Shown: piece by piece, positions 22,466 through 28,065 of the stretch
Numbering within the stretch: the stretch's first letter is position 1
How the letters are laid out: each line of letters begins with the position of its first letter
The notes under the pieces: model-generated
Databases searched by the model: none
Told to the model about the DNA's origin: nothing
Seen by the model: the letters and a program-made list of their open reading frames with translations, nothing else
Translations under genes and position numbers: made by a program
NCBI GenBank assembly: GCA_031396695.1
Contig: JANNLG010000030.1
Span: forward strand, 1-28,065
DNA length: 28,065 bases
Direction: 5' to 3'
Source of the DNA: VGRW01 sp031396695
GTDB lineage: Bacteria > Myxococcota_A > UBA9160 > SZUA-336

Positions 22466-23641
22466 ATGAGCAGCGCAGGTCGACTTCTCGCCGGCAGCGC
22501 GTTCCTCGCGATCGCGCTCACCATCTTGCTCGGCGGGCACGCGTATCTCGCGCAGCGACTGGTGTTCGACCCCGAAGTTGCGCCGCCGCTGCGCGGTCTC
22601 GCGCTCGGCGTGATCGGGCTCGGGTTGGTCTCGCTGGTCGCGCAGCCGATCGCCGAGCGGCTGATCGCGCCGCCATGGAACCGGATCGTGGGTTGGCCCG
22701 CCTCGCTCTGGATGGGCATCGCCTTCATCGCGCTGATCGCGCTCGGGGCGGGCGACCTGCTGCGCTTCCTCGCCGGTGGGGTCGCCTTCGCCGCCGGTGG
22801 AGATCTGCCCGATTCCGCCTCGTCGGCGCGGGCGCAGGCGGCGGGCACGCTGGCCGTGGTCTTCGTCGGCGGCGCGCTCGCGCTCGTGTCGGGCCTGCGG
22901 CCGCCGCGGCTGGTGCGCATCGAGATCGAACTCGCCCGCTGGCCGAAGGCGCTCGACGGCTTCCGCCTCGCGCAGATCAGCGACATCCACATCGGCCCGC
23001 TGCTCGACCGGCGCTTCTCGCGCCACCTGACCGAGCGCGTGAACGCGCTCGCTCCCGACCTGATCTGCGTCACCGGCGATCTGGTCGACGGCAGCGCGCG
23101 CTTGCTCGCGGACGAGGTCGCGCCGTTCGGCGGGCTGCGCGCCCGCCACGGCGTGTATTTCGTGACGGGAAACCACGACCACTACTCGGGCGCCGTCGAC
23201 TGGGTCGGCGTGGTCGAGAAGCTCGGCCTGGTGCCGCTGCGCAACCGCCACGTCACCGTTCGGTGTGACGGCGCGTCGTTCGTGCTCGCCGGCGTCGACG
23301 ACCACCGCGGCGGCTTCGGCGACGGGCAGCGCGAGGACCTGCCGCAGGCGCTCGCGGGCGTCGACCCCGCGCTGCCGGTCGTGCTGCTCGCGCACGACCC
23401 GGCGACCTTCAAACGCGCGTCACGGAGCGGTGTCGACCTGCAGCTCTCGGGTCACACGCACGGCGGTCAGATCTGGCCGTTCCGCTGGCTGGTCCGGCTC
23501 GCGACGCCCTTCGTCGCCGGCCGCTACACGCGCGACGCCGCCGAGCTGTACGTGAGCCGTGGCACAGGCTTCTGGGGTCCACCCATGCGCCTGTTCGCGC
23601 CGGCGGAGATCACCGAGATCACGCTTCGCTCGTCGCCTTGA
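22466..23641 (+). CDS. Membrane-anchored calcineurin-like metallophosphoesterase (YaeI-like)
   Basis: The 391-residue protein has an N-terminal membrane region with about four helices (7-25, 43-60, 78-98 and 126-143), then a calcineurin-fold domain from about 165. The metal motifs are SDIHIG (D173, H175), VTGDLVDG (G204-D205), TGNHDH (N236, H237), LLAHDP (H310) and SGHTHGGQ (H330, H332). This matches the YaeI/LpxG-like group that hydrolyses membrane-associated phosphoesters such as lipid pyrophosphates. The substrate is not known. ATG at 22466 is set by the promoter just upstream; the message may be leaderless. It overlaps the nitroreductase gene tail to tail by 23 bp. Confidence 0.92.
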   Translation: MSSAGRLLAGSAFLAIALTILLGGHAYLAQRLVFDPEVAPPLRGLALGVIGLGLVSLVAQPIAERLIAPPWNRIVGWPASLWMGIAFIALIALGAGDLLRFLAGGVAFAAGGDLPDSASSARAQAAGTLAVVFVGGALALVSGLRPPRLVRIEIELARWPKALDGFRLAQISDIHIGPLLDRRFSRHLTERVNALAPDLICVTGDLVDGSARLLADEVAPFGGLRARHGVYFVTGNHDHYSGAVDWVGVVEKLGLVPLRNRHVTVRCDGASFVLAGVDDHRGGFGDGQREDLPQALAGVDPALPVVLLAHDPATFKRASRSGVDLQLSGHTHGGQIWPFRWLVRLATPFVAGRYTRDAAELYVSRGTGFWGPPMRLFAPAEITEITLRSSP

Positions 23642-24269
23642 ACGTTTCCCAGTGCAGGCTCGCGTCGACGGGCCGGCGCGGCGGCCGCCCGTGCGCGCCC
23701 GCGGGCCAGCCGATCGGCAAGAGCGCGATCGTCGGGCAGGTCGCGGGCAGCTCGAGCCAGCGGTCGCACTCGTCGCCGAAGCCGCGGTGGATCGTGGTGA
23801 GCGACGCGCCGAGTCCCACCGCACGGCAGGCCAGCAGGACGTTCTGGATGCACGGGAAGAGCGCCTGGCCCTGAGCCTCGCCGCGCCGCGTCCAGCCCGC
23901 CACGAACAAGTGTACGGGCGCTTCGTGCAGGTGGTCGGCGAGCCAGAGTGCGGCGCGCATGTTGCGCCGCGCGGCCTCCGGGAAGTCGGGGCGCTTGGCG
24001 GCTTCGAAGGCCGGTGCGATGTAGGCGTGGAAGCTCGCGCGGTAGCGCTCGGCGACCCACGCGCGGCGCTCCGGCTCGGTCACGGCGATGAACACCCAGG
24101 GCTGCCGGTTGCCGCCGCTCGGCGCGAACGTGCCGGCTTCGCAGACCTTGCGGACGAGCGCGCGCGGAACCGGGTCGGGACGCAGGCGCCGGATCGCGCG
24201 CGCGGTGCGCATGCCCTCGAGCAGCGGCACGTCCTCGCCGATCCGCGCGACGTCGAGCTCCCGACTCAA
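23619..24269 (-). CDS. Nitroreductase-family FMN oxidoreductase
   Basis: The 216-residue protein is a nitroreductase-family flavoenzyme. RTARAIRRLRPDPV (21-34) is the FMN-phosphate-binding start, and FAPSGGNRQPW (48-58) is the family signature. The C-terminal part carries GLGASLTTIH and the IGWPAG motif common in this family. It would reduce nitro compounds, quinones, enones or dehalogenate, using NAD(P)H. The start is TTG at 24269 with a weak upstream GGAG; ATG 24210 at residue 20 would cut into the FMN site. It lies 7 bp after the TerB-like gene, probably in one operon. Confidence 0.9.
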   Translation of the reverse strand: MSRELDVARIGEDVPLLEGMRTARAIRRLRPDPVPRALVRKVCEAGTFAPSGGNRQPWVFIAVTEPERRAWVAERYRASFHAYIAPAFEAAKRPDFPEAARRNMRAALWLADHLHEAPVHLFVAGWTRRGEAQGQALFPCIQNVLLACRAVGLGASLTTIHRGFGDECDRWLELPATCPTIALLPIGWPAGAHGRPPRRPVDASLHWETFKATSEA

Positions 24270-24276
24270 ATCCGTG

Positions 24277-24804
24277 TCACTCCGCGGGCCGCTTGAGCAC
24301 CGAGAGCTGGTCGCGGAAGGCCGCGCGCACCGAAGCCACCTCGGCGGCGTCGAAGCCGAGCTCGGTGCCGATCGTGGTGATCTCCGTGTTCTCGACGTGC
24401 GAGATGCTGGTGTCGGAGCCCGCCACCGCGAACAGACAGCGCAGCAGCTCGACGCGCTGCGCGGGCGTCGAGATCTCCCTGAACTGCCGCGTCACCAGGT
24501 AGTTCTCGGTGCCGCCGAGCGCGATCGCCGAGGTCTTCGCCATCTGCACGACGATCAGCGCCTGCGCCTCGCTCAAGCTCGAAGACGCGCGCACCAGCCC
24601 GATCATCTGCTCGGATTCCTCGCTCGAGATGTCGAGATCGGCGCGCGCGACGCGCGCGAGCACGTAGGAGAACGCGGCCAGGAAACGCGCCTCGGCGGGC
24701 GGCAACGCTTCGAGCTCGGCGGCGATGCGCCGCACCGTCGCGGTGTCGTTCGCATCACTCGCGGCGACTCCACCCACTCCCAGGATCCGGCGCAGGGCTC
24801 TCAT
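24277..24804 (-). CDS. TerB-like (tellurite-resistance-like) helical protein
   Basis: A 175-residue all-helical protein. The first half has ARVARADLDISSEESEQMIGLV (51-72, given here as its core), and the second half has a matching LFAVAGSDTSISHVENTEI at about 124-142. This internal duplication of an acidic D-x-x-I-S-x-x-E element is the TerB pattern, where the acids bind metal ions. It is not linked to other ter genes, so tellurite resistance should not be assumed; stand-alone TerB proteins have envelope or stress links. No ribosome binding site is evident before the ATG. It leads a two-gene operon with the nitroreductase and is divergent from the acyl-CoA dehydrogenases. Confidence 0.8.
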   Translation of the reverse strand: MRALRRILGVGGVAASDANDTATVRRIAAELEALPPAEARFLAAFSYVLARVARADLDISSEESEQMIGLVRASSSLSEAQALIVVQMAKTSAIALGGTENYLVTRQFREISTPAQRVELLRCLFAVAGSDTSISHVENTEITTIGTELGFDAAEVASVRAAFRDQLSVLKRPAE

Positions 24805-24873
24805 GGGCGCCTAGGAGAGCGGAAGGCGCGGATCGGATCAAGGCCGCTCCACCCGGCGTGCGGCCGAGCAGGG

Positions 24874-24944
24874 TTGCGGTCGAGCGCGTCCGGCGCTTAC
24901 GATACGCCCGCCCCGCCAGCCCGGCGCGCGGCCCCGTTGGAGGA
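24874..24944 (+). promoter_or_regulatory. Promoter and RBS of the acyl-CoA dehydrogenase operon
   Basis: TTGCGG (24874-24879) and TACGAT (24898-24903) are spaced by 18 bp and could be -35 and -10 boxes. GGAGGA (24939-24944) is a strong ribosome binding site 7 nt before TTG 24952, which decides that start over the TTG at 24937 lying within the site. Confidence 0.45.
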
Positions 24945-24951
24945 TCTCGCC

Positions 24952-26148
24952 TTGGAGAATCTCGACTCCTTCCGCACCGAGATCGGCAAGTGGCTCGAAG
25001 CGAACTGCCCGCCCTCGATGCGCAAGCCGATGGGTCCCGACGAGGACCTGAACTGGGGCGGACGCGACAAGGTCTACGAGAACCTCGAAGAGAAGCAGTG
25101 GCTCGACCGCATGGCGTCGCGCGGCTTCACGACCCCGACCTGGCCCAAGCAGTACGGCGGCGGCGGGCTCTCCAGCGCGGAAGCGCGCGTGCTGGCCGAG
25201 GAGATGCGCCGGCTGCACTGCCGCCCCGCGCTGGTCAGCTTCGGCATCACCATGCTCGGTCCGGTGCTGCTGCAGTACGGCAACGAAGCGCAGAAGTCCG
25301 AGCACCTGCCGAAGATCGTGCGCGGCGAGATCCGCTGGTGTCAGGGCTACTCCGAGCCCGGCGCCGGCTCCGACCTCGCGGGCCTGCAAACGCGCGCCGA
25401 GGACAAGGGCGATCACTACCTGGTGAACGGGCAGAAGATCTGGACCTCGTACGCGGACTACGCCGACTGGATCTTCTGTCTGGTGCGCACGAATCCGACC
25501 GCGGCCAAGCACGACGGAATTTCGTTCCTGCTCTTCGACATGCGCTCGCCCGGCGTGTCGGTCTCGCCGATCAAGCTGATCAGCGGCTCGTCGCCGTTCT
25601 GCCAGACCTTCTTCCAGGACGTGAAGGTCCCGAAGACGAACCTGGTCGGGAAGCTCGACGGCGGCTGGACGATCGCGAAGGCTCTCTTGCAGCACGAGCG
25701 CGAGATGATCGGTGGCATGGGCCTGGGGATGGGCGGAAGTGGCGGCGGCGGATCGCTCGACCAGCTCGCGAAGGAATACTGCGGCACCGAGAGCGGGCGC
25801 ATCGCCGACCCGGTGATCCGCGATCAGGTCGCGCAGCACATGATGGACACGCGCTGCTTCACGACCACCCTGCGCCGTTCCGGCGACGAGGCGAAATCGG
25901 GCACGGGCCCGGGTGCGGCGTCGTCGATGTTCAAGCTGTACGGCACCGAGATGAACAAGCGCCGCTACGAGCTGCTCGTGAAGGTGCTCGGCTCGCAGGC
26001 GCTGGGCTGGGAAGGCGACGGCTTCAACACGCGCGAGCTCGGCACGACGCGCGAGTGGCTGCGCTCGAAGGGCAACTCGATCGAGGGCGGCACTTCGGAA
26101 GTGCAGCTGAACATCATCGCGAAACGCGTTCTTGGTCTCCCGGACTGA
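24952..26148 (+). CDS. Acyl-CoA dehydrogenase, first subunit of a likely pair
   Basis: The 398-residue protein is a typical FAD acyl-CoA dehydrogenase: KWLEANCPP near the N terminus, PTWPKQYGGGGLS, CQGYSEPGAGSDLAGL (the FAD/substrate loop), and GQKIWTSYADYADW. It closes with the C-terminal IEGGTSEVQ (377-385) that contributes to FAD binding. It would oxidise an acyl-CoA to the trans-2-enoyl-CoA. A glycine-rich GMGGSGGGGS stretch near residues 260-270 is a loop in this subfamily. Start is TTG at 24952 with a strong GGAGGA. The next gene, 24 bp away, is a second and different dehydrogenase, the arrangement of heteromeric (alpha2beta2) enzymes such as the FadE28-FadE29 type. Confidence 0.94.
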   Translation: MENLDSFRTEIGKWLEANCPPSMRKPMGPDEDLNWGGRDKVYENLEEKQWLDRMASRGFTTPTWPKQYGGGGLSSAEARVLAEEMRRLHCRPALVSFGITMLGPVLLQYGNEAQKSEHLPKIVRGEIRWCQGYSEPGAGSDLAGLQTRAEDKGDHYLVNGQKIWTSYADYADWIFCLVRTNPTAAKHDGISFLLFDMRSPGVSVSPIKLISGSSPFCQTFFQDVKVPKTNLVGKLDGGWTIAKALLQHEREMIGGMGLGMGGSGGGGSLDQLAKEYCGTESGRIADPVIRDQVAQHMMDTRCFTTTLRRSGDEAKSGTGPGAASSMFKLYGTEMNKRRYELLVKVLGSQALGWEGDGFNTRELGTTREWLRSKGNSIEGGTSEVQLNIIAKRVLGLPD

Positions 26149-26172
26149 CTTCGGCTCGAAAAGGAATTTCCC

Positions 26173-27312
26173 ATGTCACTCGCACTTTCCGAAGAGCAGG
26201 AGCTGCTGAAGAACACCGCGCGTGAGTTCGTGTCCGAGAACTCGCCCGTGAAGGAGCTGCGGCGGCTGCGCGATGCGCAGGACCCGGTCGGCTTCTCGCG
26301 CGACCTCTGGAAGCAGATGGGCGAGCTCGGCTGGGCGGGCATCGTCCTGCCCGAGGATCTCGGCGGCGCGGGGCTCGGCTACGCGGAGCTCGGCATCGTG
26401 CTCGAGGAGTGCGGCCGCACGCTCGCGGCGACGCCGCTGGTCTCGACCACGCTGCTGGCCGGCAACGCGCTGCTGCTGGGCGGAAACGAGACGCAGCGGA
26501 AGGAGATCCTGACGGCTGTGGCGAAGGCCGAGCGCGTGCTCGCGCTCGCGCTGCAGGAGGGCGCGCACCACGCGCCCTACGCAATCGCGACCCGCGCCGA
26601 AGCGATCGCGAGCGGCTATCGCCTGACCGGCAAGAAGACCTTCGTGCTCGACGGGCACGTCGCCGATCAGCTCGTGGTCGTCGCGCGAACCGCCGGCGCC
26701 TCCGGGGAGCGCGACGGGCTGTCGCTGTTCCTGGTGCCGAAGGCCGCGCGCGGCCTCACGGTGACGCGCACGATCATGGTCGACGGCCGCAACGCCGCGA
26801 ACCTGACGCTCGACGGTGTCGAGGTCGAGCGCTCGGCGCTGGTCGGCAGCGCCGGGCGCGGCGCCGACGTGCTCGACGCGGTGCTCGACCGCGCCACCAT
26901 CGGGCTCGCCGCGGAGATGCTCGGCACGCTCGCGGAAGCCTTCGAGCGCACGATCAAGTATCTGAAGGATCGAAAGCAGTTCGGCGTGCCGATCGGCTCG
27001 TTCCAGGCGCTGAAGCACCGCGCCGCGAGCATGTTCGTGGAGGTGGAGCTGTCGCGCTCGATCGTGCTCGAGGCGCTGCGCGCCATCGACGAGAACCGGC
27101 CCGACGTGTCGCAGCTCGCGTCGGTCGCCAAGGCGAAGCTCTCCGACGCGATCCACCTGATCGGCAACGAAGCGGTGCAGATGTTCGGCGGGATCGGAGT
27201 CACCGACGAGGAAGAGATCGGCCTGTTCCTGAAGCGCGCGCGCGCCGCGGAGCTGACACTCGGCGATGCCGCCTACCACCGCGCACGCTTCGCGGCGCTG
27301 TCCGGGTTCTAG
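26173..27312 (+). CDS. Acyl-CoA dehydrogenase, second subunit of a likely pair
   Basis: The 379-residue protein has acyl-CoA dehydrogenase architecture: GWAGIVLPEDLGGAGL near 54-69, a beta middle domain with TGKKTFVLDGHVADQLVVVAR, RKQFGVPIGSFQALKH (267-282), and EAVQMFGGIGVTDE at about 333-346. It lacks the GGTSE C-terminal motif that its partner carries, and the usual SEPxAGSD loop is replaced by a degenerate EGAHHAPYA stretch, so it may not work alone. Complementary losses of this kind are what heteromeric dehydrogenases show. AAAGGAA precedes the ATG. The TAG stop is followed directly, in frame, by the DUF4169 gene. Confidence 0.93.
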   Translation: MSLALSEEQELLKNTAREFVSENSPVKELRRLRDAQDPVGFSRDLWKQMGELGWAGIVLPEDLGGAGLGYAELGIVLEECGRTLAATPLVSTTLLAGNALLLGGNETQRKEILTAVAKAERVLALALQEGAHHAPYAIATRAEAIASGYRLTGKKTFVLDGHVADQLVVVARTAGASGERDGLSLFLVPKAARGLTVTRTIMVDGRNAANLTLDGVEVERSALVGSAGRGADVLDAVLDRATIGLAAEMLGTLAEAFERTIKYLKDRKQFGVPIGSFQALKHRAASMFVEVELSRSIVLEALRAIDENRPDVSQLASVAKAKLSDAIHLIGNEAVQMFGGIGVTDEEEIGLFLKRARAAELTLGDAAYHRARFAALSGF

Positions 27313-27501
27313 CTGAGCGAGCCCACGAACCTGCGCCGAGCGCGCAAAACCAAGGCTCGCGCCGCGAAGGCGCGCGCGGCGAACGCGACCCGCGCGCGCG
27401 AGGGGCAGACCAAGACCGAACGCGCGAATCGCGCGAAGCAGGCGTCCGACGCGGCGCGGCGCCATGCGAGCGCGCGCCTCGAGCCGCCCGAGGAGCGCTG
27501 A
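27313..27501 (+). CDS. DUF4169-family small basic protein
   Basis: A 62-residue Arg/Lys/Ala-rich helical protein reading (M)SEPTNLRRARKTKARAA..., then ANATRAREGQTKTERANRAKQ, ending PPEER. This is the DUF4169 pattern (M-x-E-x-x-NLRRARK...NR...GRTKAEK...), a family of unknown function about 55-60 residues long. The only codon that could start it is CTG at 27313, directly after the acyl-CoA dehydrogenase TAG and in the same frame, so no upstream start is possible. It lacks a clear ribosome binding site. Translation may be coupled to termination of the upstream gene, or arise by rare amber readthrough as a fusion. The reading frame and homology fit are clear; the start mode is inferred. Confidence 0.75.
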   Translation: MSEPTNLRRARKTKARAAKARAANATRAREGQTKTERANRAKQASDAARRHASARLEPPEER

Positions 27502-27507
27502 CGCTCC
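27492..27507. terminator. Hairpin between convergent DUF4169 and thiolase genes
   Basis: GGAGCG (27492-27497), loop CTGA, CGCTCC (27502-27507) make a perfect 6-bp stem spanning the DUF4169 stop codon and ending 3 bp before the thiolase stop. There is no clear U-tract, but the site between two converging ends suggests a bidirectional terminator. Confidence 0.45.
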
Positions 27508-27510
27508 GTG

Positions 27511-28065
27511 CTAGGCCGGCTCGTTGGTCAACACCACCGTACCCGCCGCGGCGAACATCCCGCCCACGCCGTGCGCCACCGAAATGTGCAGGTCGGGAAC
27601 CTGCGCGGGTGCCGTGCCGCGCAGCTGACGCACCGATTCCTGCAGCGCGAACATGCCGTACATGCCGGTGTGCGTGTACGAGAGCCCGCCGCCGTTCGTG
27701 TTGAGCGGCAGCGAGCCGCCGGGCGCCGTGTTGCGATCCCAGATGAAGCGCGCGGCTTCGCCCCGCGGCACGAAGCCGAGGTCCTCGAGGCCGTAGATCG
27801 GCAAGTGCGCGAAGGCGTCGTAGATCATCAGGTGACCGACGTCGCGCGGGGTGATGCCGGCCTCCGCGAACGCCATCCGTCCCGACACGCGGAACGCGCG
27901 CGAGGTCGTGAAGTCCTCCATCTGACTCACCAGCGGCGTCTCCACGCTCTCGCCGGTGCCGAGCACGTAGACGGGCTTGCGGGGGAAGTCGCGCGCGCGC
28001 TCCGCGGAGACCACCACCAGCGCGCCGCCGCCGTCGGTGACCAGGCAGCACTCGAGCAGGTGGAA
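27511..28065 (-). CDS. SCP-x/Ltp-type thiolase (C-terminal part, cut by window edge)
   Basis: The final 184 residues are present; the gene continues beyond 28065. CCLVTDGGGALVV near the start of the fragment, GITPRDVGHLMIYDAFAHL, NTNGGGLSYTH and SVAHGVGGMF are the signature of the SCP-x/lipid-transfer (Ltp) branch of thiolases. In that branch the usual second active-site cysteine motif (GxCG) is absent, and GGMFAAAGTVVL takes its place, so some members are aldolases or carry out atypical thiolysis, often with a DUF35/OB-fold partner. A partner would have to lie outside the window. Facing the acyl-CoA dehydrogenase pair, it fits side-chain beta-oxidation. The reading frame runs to the window edge, so the GTG at 28017 is not the start. 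Confidence 0.88.
   Translation of the reverse strand, partial: FHLLECCLVTDGGGALVVVSAERARDFPRKPVYVLGTGESVETPLVSQMEDFTTSRAFRVSGRMAFAEAGITPRDVGHLMIYDAFAHLPIYGLEDLGFVPRGEAARFIWDRNTAPGGSLPLNTNGGGLSYTHTGMYGMFALQESVRQLRGTAPAQVPDLHISVAHGVGGMFAAAGTVVLTNEPA

Noticed and set aside
24277..24804. Tellurite-resistance function for the TerB-like gene
   Set aside because: No other ter genes are present; only the domain pattern is supported.

Overview
The window is 28 kb of GC-rich chromosome from what looks like an aerobic Gram-negative bacterium. An outer-membrane TonB-dependent receptor, two lipoproteins with lipoboxes and a possible PEP-CTERM-like exported protein indicate a Gram-negative envelope. GC bias, GTG/TTG starts, and an abundance of lipid, acyl-CoA and oxygenase genes fit a myxobacterial/Binatia-like (former 'Deltaproteobacteria') or similar soil lineage. 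That placement is inference; there is no rRNA or marker gene to fix it. I see no tRNA, rRNA, CRISPR array, insertion sequence, integrase or phage gene, and composition looks even throughout.

Layout. 128-4097: a TonB receptor (-), divergent from a diverged DAHP-synthase-family enzyme (+), whose end overlaps an exported protein gene (-). 4176-6314: a TauD-type Fe/2-oxoglutarate dioxygenase (+) converging on a beta-lactamase-fold serine hydrolase (-). 6454-9806: a lipid-flavoured block with a fatty acid hydroxylase/sterol desaturase, an ECF41-type sigma factor, a 7-TM CREST (alkaline-ceramidase-like) protein and a Suc/Fer-like thioredoxin-fold iron-sulfur protein. 9868-12767: a MaoC hydratase, then a Ser/Thr kinase carrying four C-terminal zinc ribbons, translationally coupled to a membrane-anchored SGNH hydrolase. 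12807-16121: a TetR regulator, carotenoid oxygenase and two paralogous lipoproteins, the first three joined by ATGA overlaps, followed by a cupin. 16125-20891: an O-methyltransferase divergent from ilvD, DUF423, then a diiron ferritin-fold protein, an SCP2-like protein and a 2[4Fe-4S] ferredoxin. 20901-24804: a carboxylesterase-family protein with a substituted nucleophile, a membrane-anchored metallophosphoesterase, a nitroreductase and a TerB-like protein. 24952-28065: two adjacent, different acyl-CoA dehydrogenases, a tiny DUF4169 gene that starts on the codon after the dehydrogenase stop, and the 3' part of an SCP-x/Ltp-type thiolase.

How they fit. Many products handle hydrophobic substrates: sterol desaturase, CREST hydrolase, carotenoid oxygenase, SCP2 protein, paired acyl-CoA dehydrogenases, Ltp-type thiolase and MaoC. 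The dehydrogenase pair plus thiolase resembles heteromeric side-chain beta-oxidation modules known from steroid degraders. The most system-like novelty is the ferritin-like/SCP2/ferredoxin trio, which reads as an oxygenase, a lipid-binding partner and an electron donor. The second is the zinc-ribbon kinase/SGNH hydrolase pair. Gene packing is very tight: 4-bp ATGA/GTGA overlaps inside operons, overlapping 3' ends between four convergent pairs, and several genes whose likely -10 box sits only 6-9 nt before the start codon with no Shine-Dalgarno sequence, suggesting leaderless transcripts.
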